A DNA stretch of 64,000 nucleotides from Allobosea vaviloviae (GTDB lineage Bacteria; Pseudomonadota; Alphaproteobacteria; Rhizobiales; Beijerinckiaceae): the NCBI RefSeq assembly GCF_001298265.1, contig NZ_LGSZ01000053.1:1-64000 (forward strand). Reading direction: 5' to 3'. How positions within the stretch are numbered: the stretch's first letter is position 1; each line of letters opens with the position of its first letter. Positions 56,556 to 64,000 of this stretch are shown here, piece by piece. The notes beneath the pieces were generated by a model. The model saw nothing but the letters and a program-made list of their open reading frames with translations. It was not told the DNA's origin and made no database searches. The position numbers were made by a program, and so were the translations under genes.

Positions 56556-56815
56556 GCCACTGGACACAAGCACACAAAGCGGCGCTGTTGAAGCGCGCCG
56601 CAAGCGCAGCCGCCATCGGCAACGGATTCACCCGTTGTTTACCATAGTGATGCCTTATAGAAACGCAGGGTTCCAAGCACGGGGATGGGCCGATAACCCT
56701 GCCGGCGCTGGCCCCGGAAACGGCGCGGGCGCCAGACGACGAACGAGGCGGGGCAGCCAGGCCGGCAGTCTCGACCCTTTGAAGACAGGCCTTACGGGAC
56801 GGACAGATCAGGCCC

Positions 56816-57175
56816 ATGACCAAGATACTTCTCGCCGAAGACGACAACGACATGCGCCGCTTCCTGGTCAAGGCCCTGCAGAATGCGGGCTATGACGTGG
56901 CCTCCTTCGACAACGGGCTTTCAGCCTATAACCGCCTGCGCGAAGAGCCCTTCGAGCTTCTGCTGACCGATATCGTCATGCCGGAGATGGATGGCATCGA
57001 GCTGGCGCGCCGCGCCACCGAACTCGATCCCGACATCAAGGTGATGTTCATCACCGGCTTCGCCGCAGTCGCGCTCAACCCCGATTCGCAGACGCCCAAG
57101 GATGCGAAGGTGCTGTCCAAGCCCTTCCACCTGCGCGAGCTGGTGAACGAGGTCGAAAAGCTGCTCGCGGCCTGA
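56816..57175 (+). CDS. cpdR: Cell-cycle response regulator CpdR
   Basis: 119 residues, a stand-alone receiver domain with no output domain. Phospho-acceptor Asp52 in LLLTDIVMPEMDG, acidic pair in LLAEDDNDM, Thr/Lys switch residues in MFITGFAA and VLSKPFHLRELV. The C-terminal Ala-Ala is typical of CpdR. In Caulobacter, unphosphorylated CpdR brings ClpXP to the pole and promotes CtrA turnover. Two CtrA-type boxes elsewhere in the window show the pathway is probably active in this organism. Confidence 0.93.
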   Translation: MTKILLAEDDNDMRRFLVKALQNAGYDVASFDNGLSAYNRLREEPFELLLTDIVMPEMDGIELARRATELDPDIKVMFITGFAAVALNPDSQTPKDAKVLSKPFHLRELVNEVEKLLAA

Positions 57176-57243
57176 AGCGCGGCGCCGAAAGCTCCTCGCA
57201 GACAGCGTGTTTTGTCGTGATGCGGCTTTCTCGCGAAAGCGCC

Positions 57244-57272
57244 TTGCAAGCCGGGAGACGAGAGGCTATAGC
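57244..57272 (+). promoter_or_regulatory. Candidate promoter of tRNA-Val
   Basis: TTGCAA (57244-57249), 17 bases, TATAGC (57267-57272). Transcription would start about 70 bases before the tRNA. Confidence 0.45.
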
Positions 57273-57350
57273 CGCACACCTCGCAACATGGTCAGCCGGC
57301 AACGGCAGGGCCTGTTCCGAACGCCGCGACGATATCCCGACGCGGCAGAC

Positions 57351-57425
<75 letters not shown>

Positions 57426-57450
57426 TACAAGCCCTTGAAAGACAGGGACG

Positions 57451-57479
57451 AACGGCCACCCCACCGGGTGGCCGTTTTG
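57451..57479 (+). terminator. Terminator of tRNA-Val
   Basis: Stem AACGGCCACCC / GGGTGGCCGTT (57451-57461, 57466-57476), loop of four, then TTGC; 26 bases after the tRNA. Confidence 0.85.
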
Positions 57480-57961
57480 CTTTGGGACGAGACTGGGAAA
57501 ACAACGCATGCCGGGAGCCGGATGCGCGGGGCTTCGAGGCAAGAGTCGATGTCATGCCCGTGTGAAGCCGGCCGACATCTCCGATGGCGCCCTGGACCGG
57601 CCCGGCCAGTCTCAGGAGAGCGGAGCGGTCGAGACTGGCCGGAATCGTCGCCGGCCTCGCACCGCCTGCCATCGATGAAGACGATCTGGTCGCCAATGCG
57701 ATCGAGCACTTTGTGATGGGCTGCCGGAACCGGTCGCCTCGTCTGGCGTCTTGAGATTGCGCCGTTTGATCGGCGCCATGCGGTGTGTGTCGCTTCCCAA
57801 TGGCCGGGCACTGCCGCATGCCCGATCTCGGCCCGGCCTGCGCGCCTCTGATGACGCAGGCGATGAGGGCATCGCACGATGCTGTGAGGTCCGCCTCCAT
57901 CGCTGATATCCTGATCCGTAACGACTATATAGGGAGCACGTGACATCAGGAGATCCAGACG
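57480..57961. other. Gene-free stretch between tRNA-Val and msrA
   Basis: About 480 bases with no supported gene. The frames present are not recognisable, have no ribosome sites, and one is the antisense of the tRNA. A TATATA -10-like site at 57926-57931 and AGGAG at 57948-57952 belong to msrA. No repeat of the tRNA 3' end was seen, so there is no evidence of an integrated element. Confidence 0.5.
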
Positions 57962-58480
57962 ATGACATCGGAACGTGCAGTGCTTGCCGGCGGTTGCTTC
58001 TGGGGCATGCAGGATTTGATCCGCCGCAGACCCGGCGTGATCTCAACCCGTGTCGGCTATTCCGGCGGCGAAGTGCCCAATGCCACCTATCGCAATCACG
58101 GCAACCATGCCGAGGCCATCGAGATCGTGTTTGATCCGGCGCAGACGAGCTACCGCGATCTGCTCGAGTTCTTCTTCCAGATTCATGACCCGACGACGCG
58201 CAACCGTCAGGGCAACGATATTGGCGCGAGCTACCGCTCGGCTATCTTCTATGTGAGCGAAGAGCAGAAGCGGGTTGCCGAGGACACCATCGCCGATGTC
58301 AACGCATCGGGAATCTGGCCCGGCAAGGTCGTGACCGACGTGACGCCGGTCGGCGATTTCTGGCAGGCCGAACCCGAGCATCAGGATTACCTGCAGCGCT
58401 ATCCCGCCGGTTACACCTGTCACTTCGCGAGGCCGAACTGGAAGCTGCCGAAGCGCGACGAGATCCGGCGCGCTGGCTGA
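57962..58480 (+). CDS. msrA: Peptide methionine sulfoxide reductase MsrA
   Basis: 172 residues. It reduces the S-form of methionine sulfoxide in proteins. The active site is GGCFWGMQ (Cys12), with [28 protein letters not shown] and [12 protein letters not shown] all conserved. The C-terminal resolving Cys is in [18 protein letters not shown] lies nine bases before the ATG. Single gene, followed by a hairpin. Confidence 0.95.
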   Translation: MTSERAVLAGGCFWGMQDLIRRRPGVISTRVGYSGGEVPNATYRNHGNHAEAIEIVFDPAQTSYRDLLEFFFQIHDPTTRNRQGNDIGASYRSAIFYVSEEQKRVAEDTIADVNASGIWPGKVVTDVTPVGDFWQAEPEHQDYLQRYPAGYTCHFARPNWKLPKRDEIRRAG

Positions 58481-58880
58481 CCCAACCGCGGATCCTTGCA
58501 GCACCGCCCCTGCGAGGATCCGCCTGATCGCGAGGCCCTTTGCAACCTGCCGGCATGGCTGTCTTGACGCGACGGAGCGGCGGCGCCTCGGGACGCAGTC
58601 CTGGCGCCAACAGAGCTCTTGTCGGGTCGCGAAGTTCGCCGTCGGCACTGAGCTTTGCCGGCAACAAGACTATGCACCCTGTCTCGAATCCTTGGGCGGC
58701 ACGATGTTTGCGCGGCAGTTCCGGCAGCTTCGGCTAAAGCCAAGGTTACGCGTGCCTGACCGCCCCAACAGGCCAGGCCGGCGCGTCGCCGCTGCCGATA
58801 ATTTACCACCGCCCCCCGGATGACGGCACGCTTTGCTTGCGCTAGATTGGGTGTTCCCGGTCACTGATCCTTGAAGCTCC
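58481..58880. other. Gene-free stretch between msrA and the cold-shock gene
   Basis: 400 bases. A strong hairpin, GCGGATCCTTGCAG with CTGCGAGGATCCGC (58488-58501 and 58510-58523), lies just after msrA and may slow RNA polymerase, though no T run follows. The rest is without recognisable genes and includes the leader of the cold-shock gene. Confidence 0.55.
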
Positions 58881-59537
58881 ATGTACGATCGTCGCACGCC
58901 GTCCTCTGCCCAGCCCTTCGTCACCCACGAAAATATCGAAGCCAAAGTCAAATGGTTCGACCCCGAAAAGGGGTTCGGTTTCGCGTCGCCGGCCGATGGT
59001 TCGGGCGACGTTTTCCTGCACATCTCGGCAATCGGTCCGCTCGACCAGCAGGACCTGCAGCCGGGCGCCACGATTGTCTGCGATCTCGGCGAAGGCCGCC
59101 GTGGCCTCCAGGTCGTCGCCGTCCATGAGATCGATGCCTCGACGGCGACGCAGTCGGCGCCGCGCTCTGCCCCCCGCGCCCCGCGCGACGATTTCGGCGG
59201 CGGCGGTTATGGCGGCGGCGGCTATGCTGATCGTGGAGATCGCGGCGGCTATGGCGGCGGCGGTGGCTATGGCGGCGGCGGCTATGCCGATCGCGGCGGC
59301 GCCGGCAGCCGCGACAGCGGCCCGATGGAAGGCCCCTATGACGGCGCCGTGAAGTTCTTCAACGCGGAACGCGGCTTCGGCTTCATCGCGCCCGACAAGG
59401 GCGGCCCGGACGTGTTCCTGCACGTCTCATCGCTCGGGCGCAGCGGCCTGCAGCCGCCGATGGACGGGCAGCGCGTGCGCTTCTCGATCCGCGCCGGCAA
59501 GAAGGGCCCGGAAGCGGCCAACGTCAGCTACATCTGA
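58881..59537 (+). CDS. Cold-shock protein with two CSD domains and Gly/Tyr-rich linker
   Basis: 218 residues. The first CSD (about 20-85) has KWFDPEKGFGFAS and DVFLHISAIG; the second (about 150-215) has KFFNAERGFGFIAPD and DVFLHVSSLG. These are the RNP1/RNP2-type aromatic strips that bind single-stranded RNA and DNA. A central linker (about 103-145) repeats GGGGYGGGGYADRG-type units encoded by near-identical GGCGGCGGCTAT blocks. Double-CSD proteins act as RNA chaperones in alphaproteobacteria; the Gly-rich linker resembles that of plant and animal RNA-binding proteins. It ends in a strong terminator. Confidence 0.92.
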   Translation: MYDRRTPSSAQPFVTHENIEAKVKWFDPEKGFGFASPADGSGDVFLHISAIGPLDQQDLQPGATIVCDLGEGRRGLQVVAVHEIDASTATQSAPRSAPRAPRDDFGGGGYGGGGYADRGDRGGYGGGGGYGGGGYADRGGAGSRDSGPMEGPYDGAVKFFNAERGFGFIAPDKGGPDVFLHVSSLGRSGLQPPMDGQRVRFSIRAGKKGPEAANVSYI

Positions 59538-59560
59538 CGCTGAGATGCGTTGAGACATCA

Positions 59561-59589
59561 GGCCCGCCGGAGAGCCGGCGGGCCTTTTT
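59561..59589 (+). terminator. Terminator of the cold-shock gene
   Basis: Ten-bp stem GGCCCGCCGG / CCGGCGGGCC, AGAG loop, TTTTT. Confidence 0.92.
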
Positions 59590-59607
59590 CGTCACGGTGT
59601 GAAAGAC

Positions 59608-60150
59608 CTAGACCCGCTCCAGCGCCCGGTGTGGCAGGGCCGGCAGCGTGACGGCGATGGCATCCCCCGGCGCGACCGCCCCACCCTCCAGCACGATGCC
59701 CATGATGCCGGCCTTGCGCACGATTCGCCCGTCCGCTTCGCGTCCAAGCACAGCCTTGAGCAGCCCCGGCCTGAACGCATCGATCTGGGCGCATGGATTG
59801 CGCAGGCCGGTGATCTCGACCAGCGCCTCCGCCCCCAGCCGCAGCCGCGCGCCGACCGGCAGGCCCAGCAGATCGAGGCCGCGCGTCAACACGTTCTCGC
59901 CCATCTGGCCCGGCGCGACGTCGAAGCCGGCTGCGTTCAGCTCGTCGAGCAGTTCCGCGTGGATGAGATGGACCTGCCGGAGATTGGGCTGCGTCGGATC
60001 GACCGCGACGCGCGAGCGGTGCTTCACGCTCTCGCCGCAATGGGCGTCCCCCTCGACGCCGAGGCCAGCCAGCAGCCGGATCGAGTCCTGCAGCGGCTTG
60101 CTGAAGCGATGCCCAGGAGCCCCGCTCACCGCGACCACCGTACCCGCCAT
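59608..60150 (-). CDS. MOSC domain-containing protein
   Basis: 180 residues, essentially one MOSC domain: GLGVEGDAHCGESVKHR, QVHLIHAELLDEL, PGQMGENVLTRGLDLLGLPVGARLRLG, VEITGLRNPCAQID (the conserved Cys that can carry sulphur or molybdenum cofactor) and GIMGIVLEGG. Such proteins move sulphur for molybdenum cofactor or metal-sulphur chemistry. GGAG lies nine bases before the ATG. Alone between the cold-shock and bacterioferritin genes. Confidence 0.88.
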   Translation of the reverse strand: MAGTVVAVSGAPGHRFSKPLQDSIRLLAGLGVEGDAHCGESVKHRSRVAVDPTQPNLRQVHLIHAELLDELNAAGFDVAPGQMGENVLTRGLDLLGLPVGARLRLGAEALVEITGLRNPCAQIDAFRPGLLKAVLGREADGRIVRKAGIMGIVLEGGAVAPGDAIAVTLPALPHRALERV

Positions 60151-60224
60151 GCCAGCGTCTCCCCTGCATCGTACCGTGCCAGGCTTCTGGCACGAGCCGG
60201 TCGGGCTGGCGAGCCGCCAACGTG

Positions 60225-60255
60225 AAAAAAACCGGCCCCTGGAACGGAGCCGGCT
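60225..60255 (-). terminator. Terminator downstream of bfr
   Basis: On the minus strand CCGGCTCC pairs with GGGGCCGG and is followed by seven T (60225-60231 read as A on the plus strand), 31 bases after the bfr stop. Confidence 0.85.
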
Positions 60256-60285
60256 TTCTGCTGATGCTACCCGATGGGTCCTGGC

Positions 60286-60771
60286 TCAGTGGCCCTCGTC
60301 GAGCGAGCCGACATGCTTCTGGGTGTAGAGTTCGATGCCGATGCGGGCGATCAGCTCGAGCTGCGTCTCGAGGAAGTCGATGTGACCCTCCTCATCCGCC
60401 ATCAGGTCCTTGAAGAGCTGCTCGGATGGATAGTCGCCAACCTCGCGGGCGTAGCAGGCCGCTTCCTGATAGAGCGCGCGCGCCTCGATCTCCGCCTTCA
60501 GGTCGCATTCGATGACCTCCTTGACGTTCTCGCCGATGCGCAGCGCGTCGAGCGTCTGGAGGTTCGGGAAGCCTTCGAGGAAAAGGATCCGATCGACGAA
60601 GCGGTCGGCATGGACCATCTCCTCGATCGATTCCTTCTTCCAGGTCTTGGCCATCTCCTTCAGGCCCCAGTTGTCCAGCATGCGGTAGTGCAGCCAGTAC
60701 TGGTTGATGGCCGTGAGCTCCGAGCGCAGGCCCTTGTTGAGATATTCGATGACCTTCTTGTCACCTTTCAT
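60286..60771 (-). CDS. bfr: Bacterioferritin
   Basis: 161 residues. It assembles into a 24-mer shell storing ferric iron. The ferroxidase residues Glu18, Glu51, His54 and the later Glu pair (ADEEGHIDF) are present, and Met52 in [10 protein letters not shown] is the haem ligand that separates bacterioferritin from plain ferritin. It follows bfd and irr on the same strand but has its own promoter region with an Irr-type half site. The full-length family size is kept. Confidence 0.96.
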   Translation of the reverse strand: MKGDKKVIEYLNKGLRSELTAINQYWLHYRMLDNWGLKEMAKTWKKESIEEMVHADRFVDRILFLEGFPNLQTLDALRIGENVKEVIECDLKAEIEARALYQEAACYAREVGDYPSEQLFKDLMADEEGHIDFLETQLELIARIGIELYTQKHVGSLDEGH

Positions 60772-60790
60772 GGCGTCGCTTCCTCGCAGT

Positions 60791-60818
60791 ATATTAGAAT
60801 AAACCTAGCGTAGGGTAA
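60791..60818 (-). promoter_or_regulatory. bfr promoter with an imperfect iron-control element
   Basis: -35 TTACCC (60813-60818), 16 bases, -10 TAATAT (60791-60796). Overlapping it at 60793-60809 is ATTAGAATAAACCTAGC, which agrees at 11 of 17 positions with the palindrome upstream of irr. One half site (TTAGAA) is intact. Confidence 0.45.
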
Positions 60819-60870
60819 TAGATTTCGGAAGGAAAGCAAAAAGAAACCTTGGCGGAATAACGCAGCCGTA

Positions 60871-61158
60871 TCAGGCGGCGGCGCGATCGTTCTCGACGCC
60901 GAGCCCGTCCAGCATATGGCCGACCGAGACGTGGACGGCACACTCGATGTCGCGGCTGGCGCAGGAGCCGCACTGCGTCATGCAGGCGGCGCGAGCCTCG
61001 GCCAGGATGGCGCGCACCTCGCGGGCGCAGCGCCCGCAATCGGGGCTGCATCCCAGGCAATCATAGGCTTCCCCGGCCGTTCTCGGCCCGCTGCCGTCAG
61101 GGGCGATGGTGCCCTTGATCTGGGAGCAGGACAGGACGTTGCAGGAACAGACGATCAC
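60871..61158 (-). CDS. bfd: Bacterioferritin-associated ferredoxin-like protein
   Basis: 95 residues, GTG start at 61158. The opening MIVCSCN (Cys4, Cys6) and CLGCSPDCGRC (Cys34, 37, 41, 44) give the BFD-type [2Fe-2S] site. Bfd gives electrons to bacterioferritin to release stored iron. This form is longer than E. coli Bfd (64 residues) and has further cysteines in a C-terminal part (ACMTQCGSCASRDIEC), so a second metal site is possible. It lies between irr (23 bases) and bfr. Confidence 0.8.
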   Translation of the reverse strand: MIVCSCNVLSCSQIKGTIAPDGSGPRTAGEAYDCLGCSPDCGRCAREVRAILAEARAACMTQCGSCASRDIECAVHVSVGHMLDGLGVENDRAAA

Positions 61159-61181
61159 GTGGGAATGACCACTTGCTGGGA

Positions 61182-61727
61182 TCAGGCGTTGTGGGGGCCC
61201 AGATGCGCAAGCGGCATCTTGGTTTCGATCTCCTGGCCATCGGCACGGCGCAGGCGCACGATCACCTCGACCGAGGAGATCATCATGCCCTCAGGCGCCT
61301 CCGGCAGCCCGGCGACCTGGATCGTCGAGCCCGGGATATCGACGACGGTCTCGTCGTCTTCGTTGTAGAAATGATGATGCTCGGAGACATTGGTATCGAA
61401 GAAGGTCTTCGGGCCCGAGACCGAGACCTGCCGCAGCAGCCCGGCTTCCGAGAACTGGCGCAGCGTGTTGTAGACGGTCGCGAGCGAGAGCGGCTCGCGA
61501 GCGCGCAGCGCCTCCTCATAGAGCATCTCGGCGCTGACATGCCGGTCGCCCTTGGCGAAGAGCAGCCAGCCGAGCGCCATGCGCTGCCGTGTCGGCCGCA
61601 GGCCGGCAGTGCGCAGCCGCGCCTTCACGGCGCTGATCGGGCAGGAGGCAGGGCTTTTCTGGGGCCACGGAATATGGTCCGCCATGACCCGCTGCGGGAC
61701 CTGATCCTTCACGGATGAAACGCTCAT
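61182..61727 (-). CDS. irr: Iron response regulator Irr (Fur family)
   Basis: 181 residues. A winged helix (LRTAGLRPTRQRMALGWLLF ... LSLATVYNTLRQF) and a dimer domain with the HHH metal/haem site in SEHHHFYNEDDETVVDI mark it as Irr. It acts under low iron to repress iron storage and haem genes and to activate uptake. ASCPIS at residues ~31-36 aligns with the GCPWHD haem motif of Bradyrhizobium Irr and keeps the Cys-Pro pair. GGAAGG precedes the start at 61727. It heads an irr-bfd-bfr set and has an iron-control palindrome upstream. Confidence 0.93.
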   Translation of the reverse strand: MSVSSVKDQVPQRVMADHIPWPQKSPASCPISAVKARLRTAGLRPTRQRMALGWLLFAKGDRHVSAEMLYEEALRAREPLSLATVYNTLRQFSEAGLLRQVSVSGPKTFFDTNVSEHHHFYNEDDETVVDIPGSTIQVAGLPEAPEGMMISSVEVIVRLRRADGQEIETKMPLAHLGPHNA

Positions 61728-61767
61728 CGACAACGCCTTCCACAAGGCCGGCTGACCGGCTCCGCAG

Positions 61768-61784
61768 TTTAGAAAACATCTAAA
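61768..61784. promoter_or_regulatory. Iron-control element (Irr box) upstream of irr
   Basis: TTTAGAAAACATCTAAA: six-base arms around five bases, extending by two more pairs on each side (61766-61786). It matches the ICE motif TTTAGAA-N3-TTCTAAA in arms and AT content. It lies 41 bases upstream of the irr start, in the leader or promoter. Confidence 0.7.
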
Positions 61785-61914
61785 CTACTGATATTGTTGT
61801 TATATTTGTCGTAAAGTCGGCTCGCTGTCAATCGTGCCGGCTGCGGCATCCCGTCATCGCCCCCATGTTCCGGCTGCACGAGACCGTGTGGAAACGAACC
61901 GGCGGGCGGGCCCC

Positions 61915-63501
61915 TCAGTGCCCCCCGCCGCCGCCCGGCGCGGCGGCCGGGGGCTTGCGCATGAACAGCGCCAGCAGCACGAGGCTGCCGAAGATGAAGG
62001 TCAGGCCGAGGAAGACATCGCCGAAGGCCATGATCAGCGCCTGCTTGTGGGCGCGCTGGTTGATCAGGGCCAGTGCCATCTGTTCGGCTGCGTCGCCATA
62101 GTCGAGGAAACGCTGCATCGTCTGGGCGATAGCCTCCTCCGCCACCTGCCGGCCGGCCGCGACGCTCTCATGCAGCCGCGTGATGTGTAGGTCGGTGCGG
62201 GTGTTGAGCATCGTGTTGATCAGCGCCAGCCCCACCGCACCGCCGAGATTGCGCGTCAGATTATAGAGCCCCGAGGCATTCTTGAGCTGGGCCGGCGGCA
62301 GCGTCCCCAGCGCCAGATTGTTGATCGGCACCATGCACAGCATCAGCGAGACGCCGCGCAGGATCTGCGGAACCAGCAGTTCGTGGAAGTCCCAGTCGGC
62401 CGTGATGCCGCTGGCGATGTAGGTCCCCAGCGCAAAGCCGGAGAAGCCGATCATCATCTGCACGCGCGGATCGATCTTCTGCGACAGCTTGCCCGCGATC
62501 GGGGCCGTCAGAAACATGCACAGGCCGGTGACGAACATGGTCTCGCCGATCTGGAGCGCATCATGACCACGGATCCGTCCGAGATAGACCGGATAGAGAT
62601 AGGTCAGTCCGTAGAGGCCGATGCCCATGCAGAATGAGAACAGCGAACCGAAGGCGAAGTTGCGGTCCTTGAAGGCATAGAGATCCACCAGCGGGTCGTG
62701 GCGCGTCAGCGCACGCCAGAAGAACAGCACGGCGCCCGCCAGCATCACGCCGGTGAAGAACACGATCTCATGGCTCTCGAACCAGTCGAGCCGCGTCCCC
62801 TCCTCCAGCACATACTCCAGGCTGCCGAGGAAACCGGCCATGCCGATCAGGCCGAGCCAGTCGAACCGCTTCAGCAGGCCCTTCTGCGGCTGGTCGAAAT
62901 CGATCAGCATCCAGGCCGCGATGGTGACGCAGATGCCGGGCACGACGTTGACGAGGAAGAGCCAGTGCCAGGAGAAGGCACTGCTGAGATAGCCGCCGAC
63001 CGTCGGCCCGATCGTTGGCGCGAGCGTCGCGACGAGGCCGATCAGCGGCGAGACGACCGGGCGCTTCGAGGCGGGAAAGATCGTGAAGGCTGCGGCGAAG
63101 ACCCCGGGGATCATACCGCCGCCGATGAAACCCTGTACGGCGCGCCACAGGATCATCTCGTTGATCGAGGATGACGTCGCGCAGAGCACGCTCGAAATGG
63201 TGAACCCGGCGGCGGCGATGGTGAAGAAGACGCGCGTCGACAGCGCCCGGCTGAGATAGCCAGACAGGGGGATCATGATCACTTCCGCGATCAGATAGGC
63301 CGTCTGCACCCAGGCGATCTCGTCCGACGACGCCGAAAGCCCGGCCTGGATCTCGGCGAGCGAGGCCGACACGATCTGAATGTCCAGGATCGCCATGAAC
63401 ATGCCGAAGATCATCGCCACGAAAGCGAAGATCCGCCGCGTCGGGATGGCGTCCTCGGCTGGCGGAACGCCGGCGGCGCTGGTCAGGGTCGCGGTGGCCA
63501 T
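61915..63501 (-). CDS. DHA2-family MFS efflux transporter, EmrB-like
   Basis: 528 residues with about 14 predicted transmembrane helices. Motif A-type loop GYLSRALSTR, drug-exporter motif C in GLVATLAPTIGPTVGGYLSSAFSWHWLFLVNVVPG, and LDIQIVSASLAEI at helix 1 are typical of EmrB. It exports hydrophobic compounds through an HlyD-type adaptor and TolC-like channel. The adaptor gene lies directly upstream, with a dispersed repeat between the two. The C-terminus is Gly/His-rich. Confidence 0.9.
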   Translation of the reverse strand: MATATLTSAAGVPPAEDAIPTRRIFAFVAMIFGMFMAILDIQIVSASLAEIQAGLSASSDEIAWVQTAYLIAEVIMIPLSGYLSRALSTRVFFTIAAAGFTISSVLCATSSSINEMILWRAVQGFIGGGMIPGVFAAAFTIFPASKRPVVSPLIGLVATLAPTIGPTVGGYLSSAFSWHWLFLVNVVPGICVTIAAWMLIDFDQPQKGLLKRFDWLGLIGMAGFLGSLEYVLEEGTRLDWFESHEIVFFTGVMLAGAVLFFWRALTRHDPLVDLYAFKDRNFAFGSLFSFCMGIGLYGLTYLYPVYLGRIRGHDALQIGETMFVTGLCMFLTAPIAGKLSQKIDPRVQMMIGFSGFALGTYIASGITADWDFHELLVPQILRGVSLMLCMVPINNLALGTLPPAQLKNASGLYNLTRNLGGAVGLALINTMLNTRTDLHITRLHESVAAGRQVAEEAIAQTMQRFLDYGDAAEQMALALINQRAHKQALIMAFGDVFLGLTFIFGSLVLLALFMRKPPAAAPGGGGGH

Positions 63502-63529
63502 GGTGGCCGTTCCTTCTCGTGAACCTCCT

Positions 63530-63641
63530 CGTCATCCCGGACAAGCCGCGTCAGCGGCGCCGATCGGGGATCCATGCCGGAGCGTTTCCGGCGAGGTTCA
63601 GGAATGGGTCCCGGGTCACCCTTCGGTCGCCCGGGACGACG
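63530..63641. repeat. Dispersed intergenic palindrome, copy R6 (subtype A)
   Basis: Begins CGTCATCCCGGACAAGCCGC and ends CCCGGGACGACG. It contains GCGGCGCCGATCGGGGATCC and the GGAATGGGTCCCGGGTC block. It separates the two genes of the efflux pair. Confidence 0.85.
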
Positions 63642-63659
63642 TTGCGGTTGAAGTTGAGT

Positions 63660-64000
63660 TCAGCGCCCGTTCGCAGGCCGCGGATCGATCTTGACCACCA
63701 CCGACATGCCCGGCCGCAGGAGGTGTCTGGCCGCCGCCTCCGGCGAGAGCGAGATGCGCACCGGCACGCGCTGGACGATCTTGGTGAAGTTGCCAGTCGC
63801 GTTGTCGGGCGGCAGCAGCGTGAAGACCGAGCCCGTTCCACCCGCGATGCCGCTGACCTTGCCCTCGAAGACCTGGTCCGGCAGCGCATCGACGGTGATC
63901 GTCGCGCGATCGCCGATCTTCAGCGGACCCAGCTGCGTCTCCTTGAAGTTGGCATCGACATAAACCTGGTCGAGCGGAACGATCGACATCAGCCGCTTGC
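63660..64000 (-). CDS. HlyD/EmrA-family efflux adaptor, C-terminal part (5' end outside window)
   Basis: About 113 residues of the C-terminal end are present. MSIVPLDQVYVDANFKETQLGPLKIGDRATITVDALPD is the EmrA-type beta-barrel, followed by GKVSGIAGGTGSVFTLLPPDNATGNFTKIVQRVPVRI, a stretch very typical of EmrA. It links the inner-membrane EmrB pump to an outer-membrane channel. The membrane anchor and coiled coil lie beyond base 64000. Confidence 0.92.
   Translation of the reverse strand, partial: KRLMSIVPLDQVYVDANFKETQLGPLKIGDRATITVDALPDQVFEGKVSGIAGGTGSVFTLLPPDNATGNFTKIVQRVPVRISLSPEAAARHLLRPGMSVVVKIDPRPANGR

Noticed and set aside
59200..59320. Regular short repeats that could suggest a CRISPR or satellite array
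   Set aside because: They are in-frame Gly/Tyr codons of the cold-shock protein linker with no spacers; no CRISPR array or cas gene is seen anywhere in the window.

Overview
The window comes from the chromosome of an alphaproteobacterium of the order Hyphomicrobiales (Rhizobiales). Evidence: strongly GC-biased third codon positions, an argH-lptM-lysA-TIGR02302 operon, Irr-type iron control with an iron-control-element palindrome, a ROSE-like leader on hsp20, an alpha-r8 (suhB/mmgR)-like small RNA, CpdR, PhaR and CtrA-type boxes. The flavour is that of Bosea or a close relative, but the genus is an inference. Nearly everything is core metabolism; I see no prophage, CRISPR array, insertion sequence or obvious defence island.

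Layout. 1-4.8 kb: chemoreceptor tail, DUF4139 protein, tyrosine phosphatase-like protein, M20 peptidase. 4.8-11.1 kb: purA, a one-TM proline-rich protein, two secreted proteins, a polyprenyl synthase (whose start codon lies in a tandem triplication), mtgA and rpmF. 11.2-13.3 kb: a small protein and a PAS/degenerate-GGDEF/EAL protein behind a perfect CtrA-type box. 14.6-17.7 kb: phaR and, divergently, phaA-DUF1737-phaB (polyhydroxybutyrate synthesis). 17.7-20.7 kb: a short foreign-looking stretch with a 5'-truncated arsH, a small monooxygenase and a divergent peroxiredoxin/LysR pair. 20.8-23.2 kb: Fsr-like and EamA transporters. 23.4-30 kb: argH-lptM-lysA-TIGR02302 with divergent tlpA. 30-35.5 kb: a NodU-type carbamoyltransferase, DUF1272, and a purL-bolA-DUF29-grxD operon. 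35.7-40.7 kb: TadG-like protein, galU-methyltransferase-thioesterase, galE, rnk. 41-50 kb: MltB-like transglycosylase (perfect CtrA-type box), SGNH hydrolase, gltBD. 50-53.3 kb: threonine aldolase, proline-rich secreted protein, hsp20 with an RNA thermometer. 53.5-57.2 kb: lysophospholipase-like hydrolase, hisN, the small RNA, N-formylglutamate amidohydrolase, cpdR. 57.3-60.2 kb: tRNA-Val, msrA, a double cold-shock protein, MOSC protein. 60.3-64 kb: irr-bfd-bfr iron module and an EmrAB-type efflux pair cut by the window end.

Regulation is the most interesting layer. A family of about 65-116 bp imperfect palindromes (seven copies) sits in intergenic gaps throughout. Two perfect TTAA-N7-TTAA boxes, an iron-control palindrome upstream of irr with a degenerate copy over the bfr promoter, a three-hairpin ROSE leader with an RpoH-like promoter, a small RNA carrying the alpha-r8 signature in a genome stretch that also has PHB genes, a TGC-rich palindrome between phaR and phaA, and an orphan operator-like palindrome at 50.4 kb can all be read directly from the sequence. 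No completely new multi-gene system was found; the best candidates for something undescribed are the dispersed repeat family, the triplicated polyprenyl-synthase start with its embedded mini-ORF, and the 616-bp gap upstream of the threonine aldolase.
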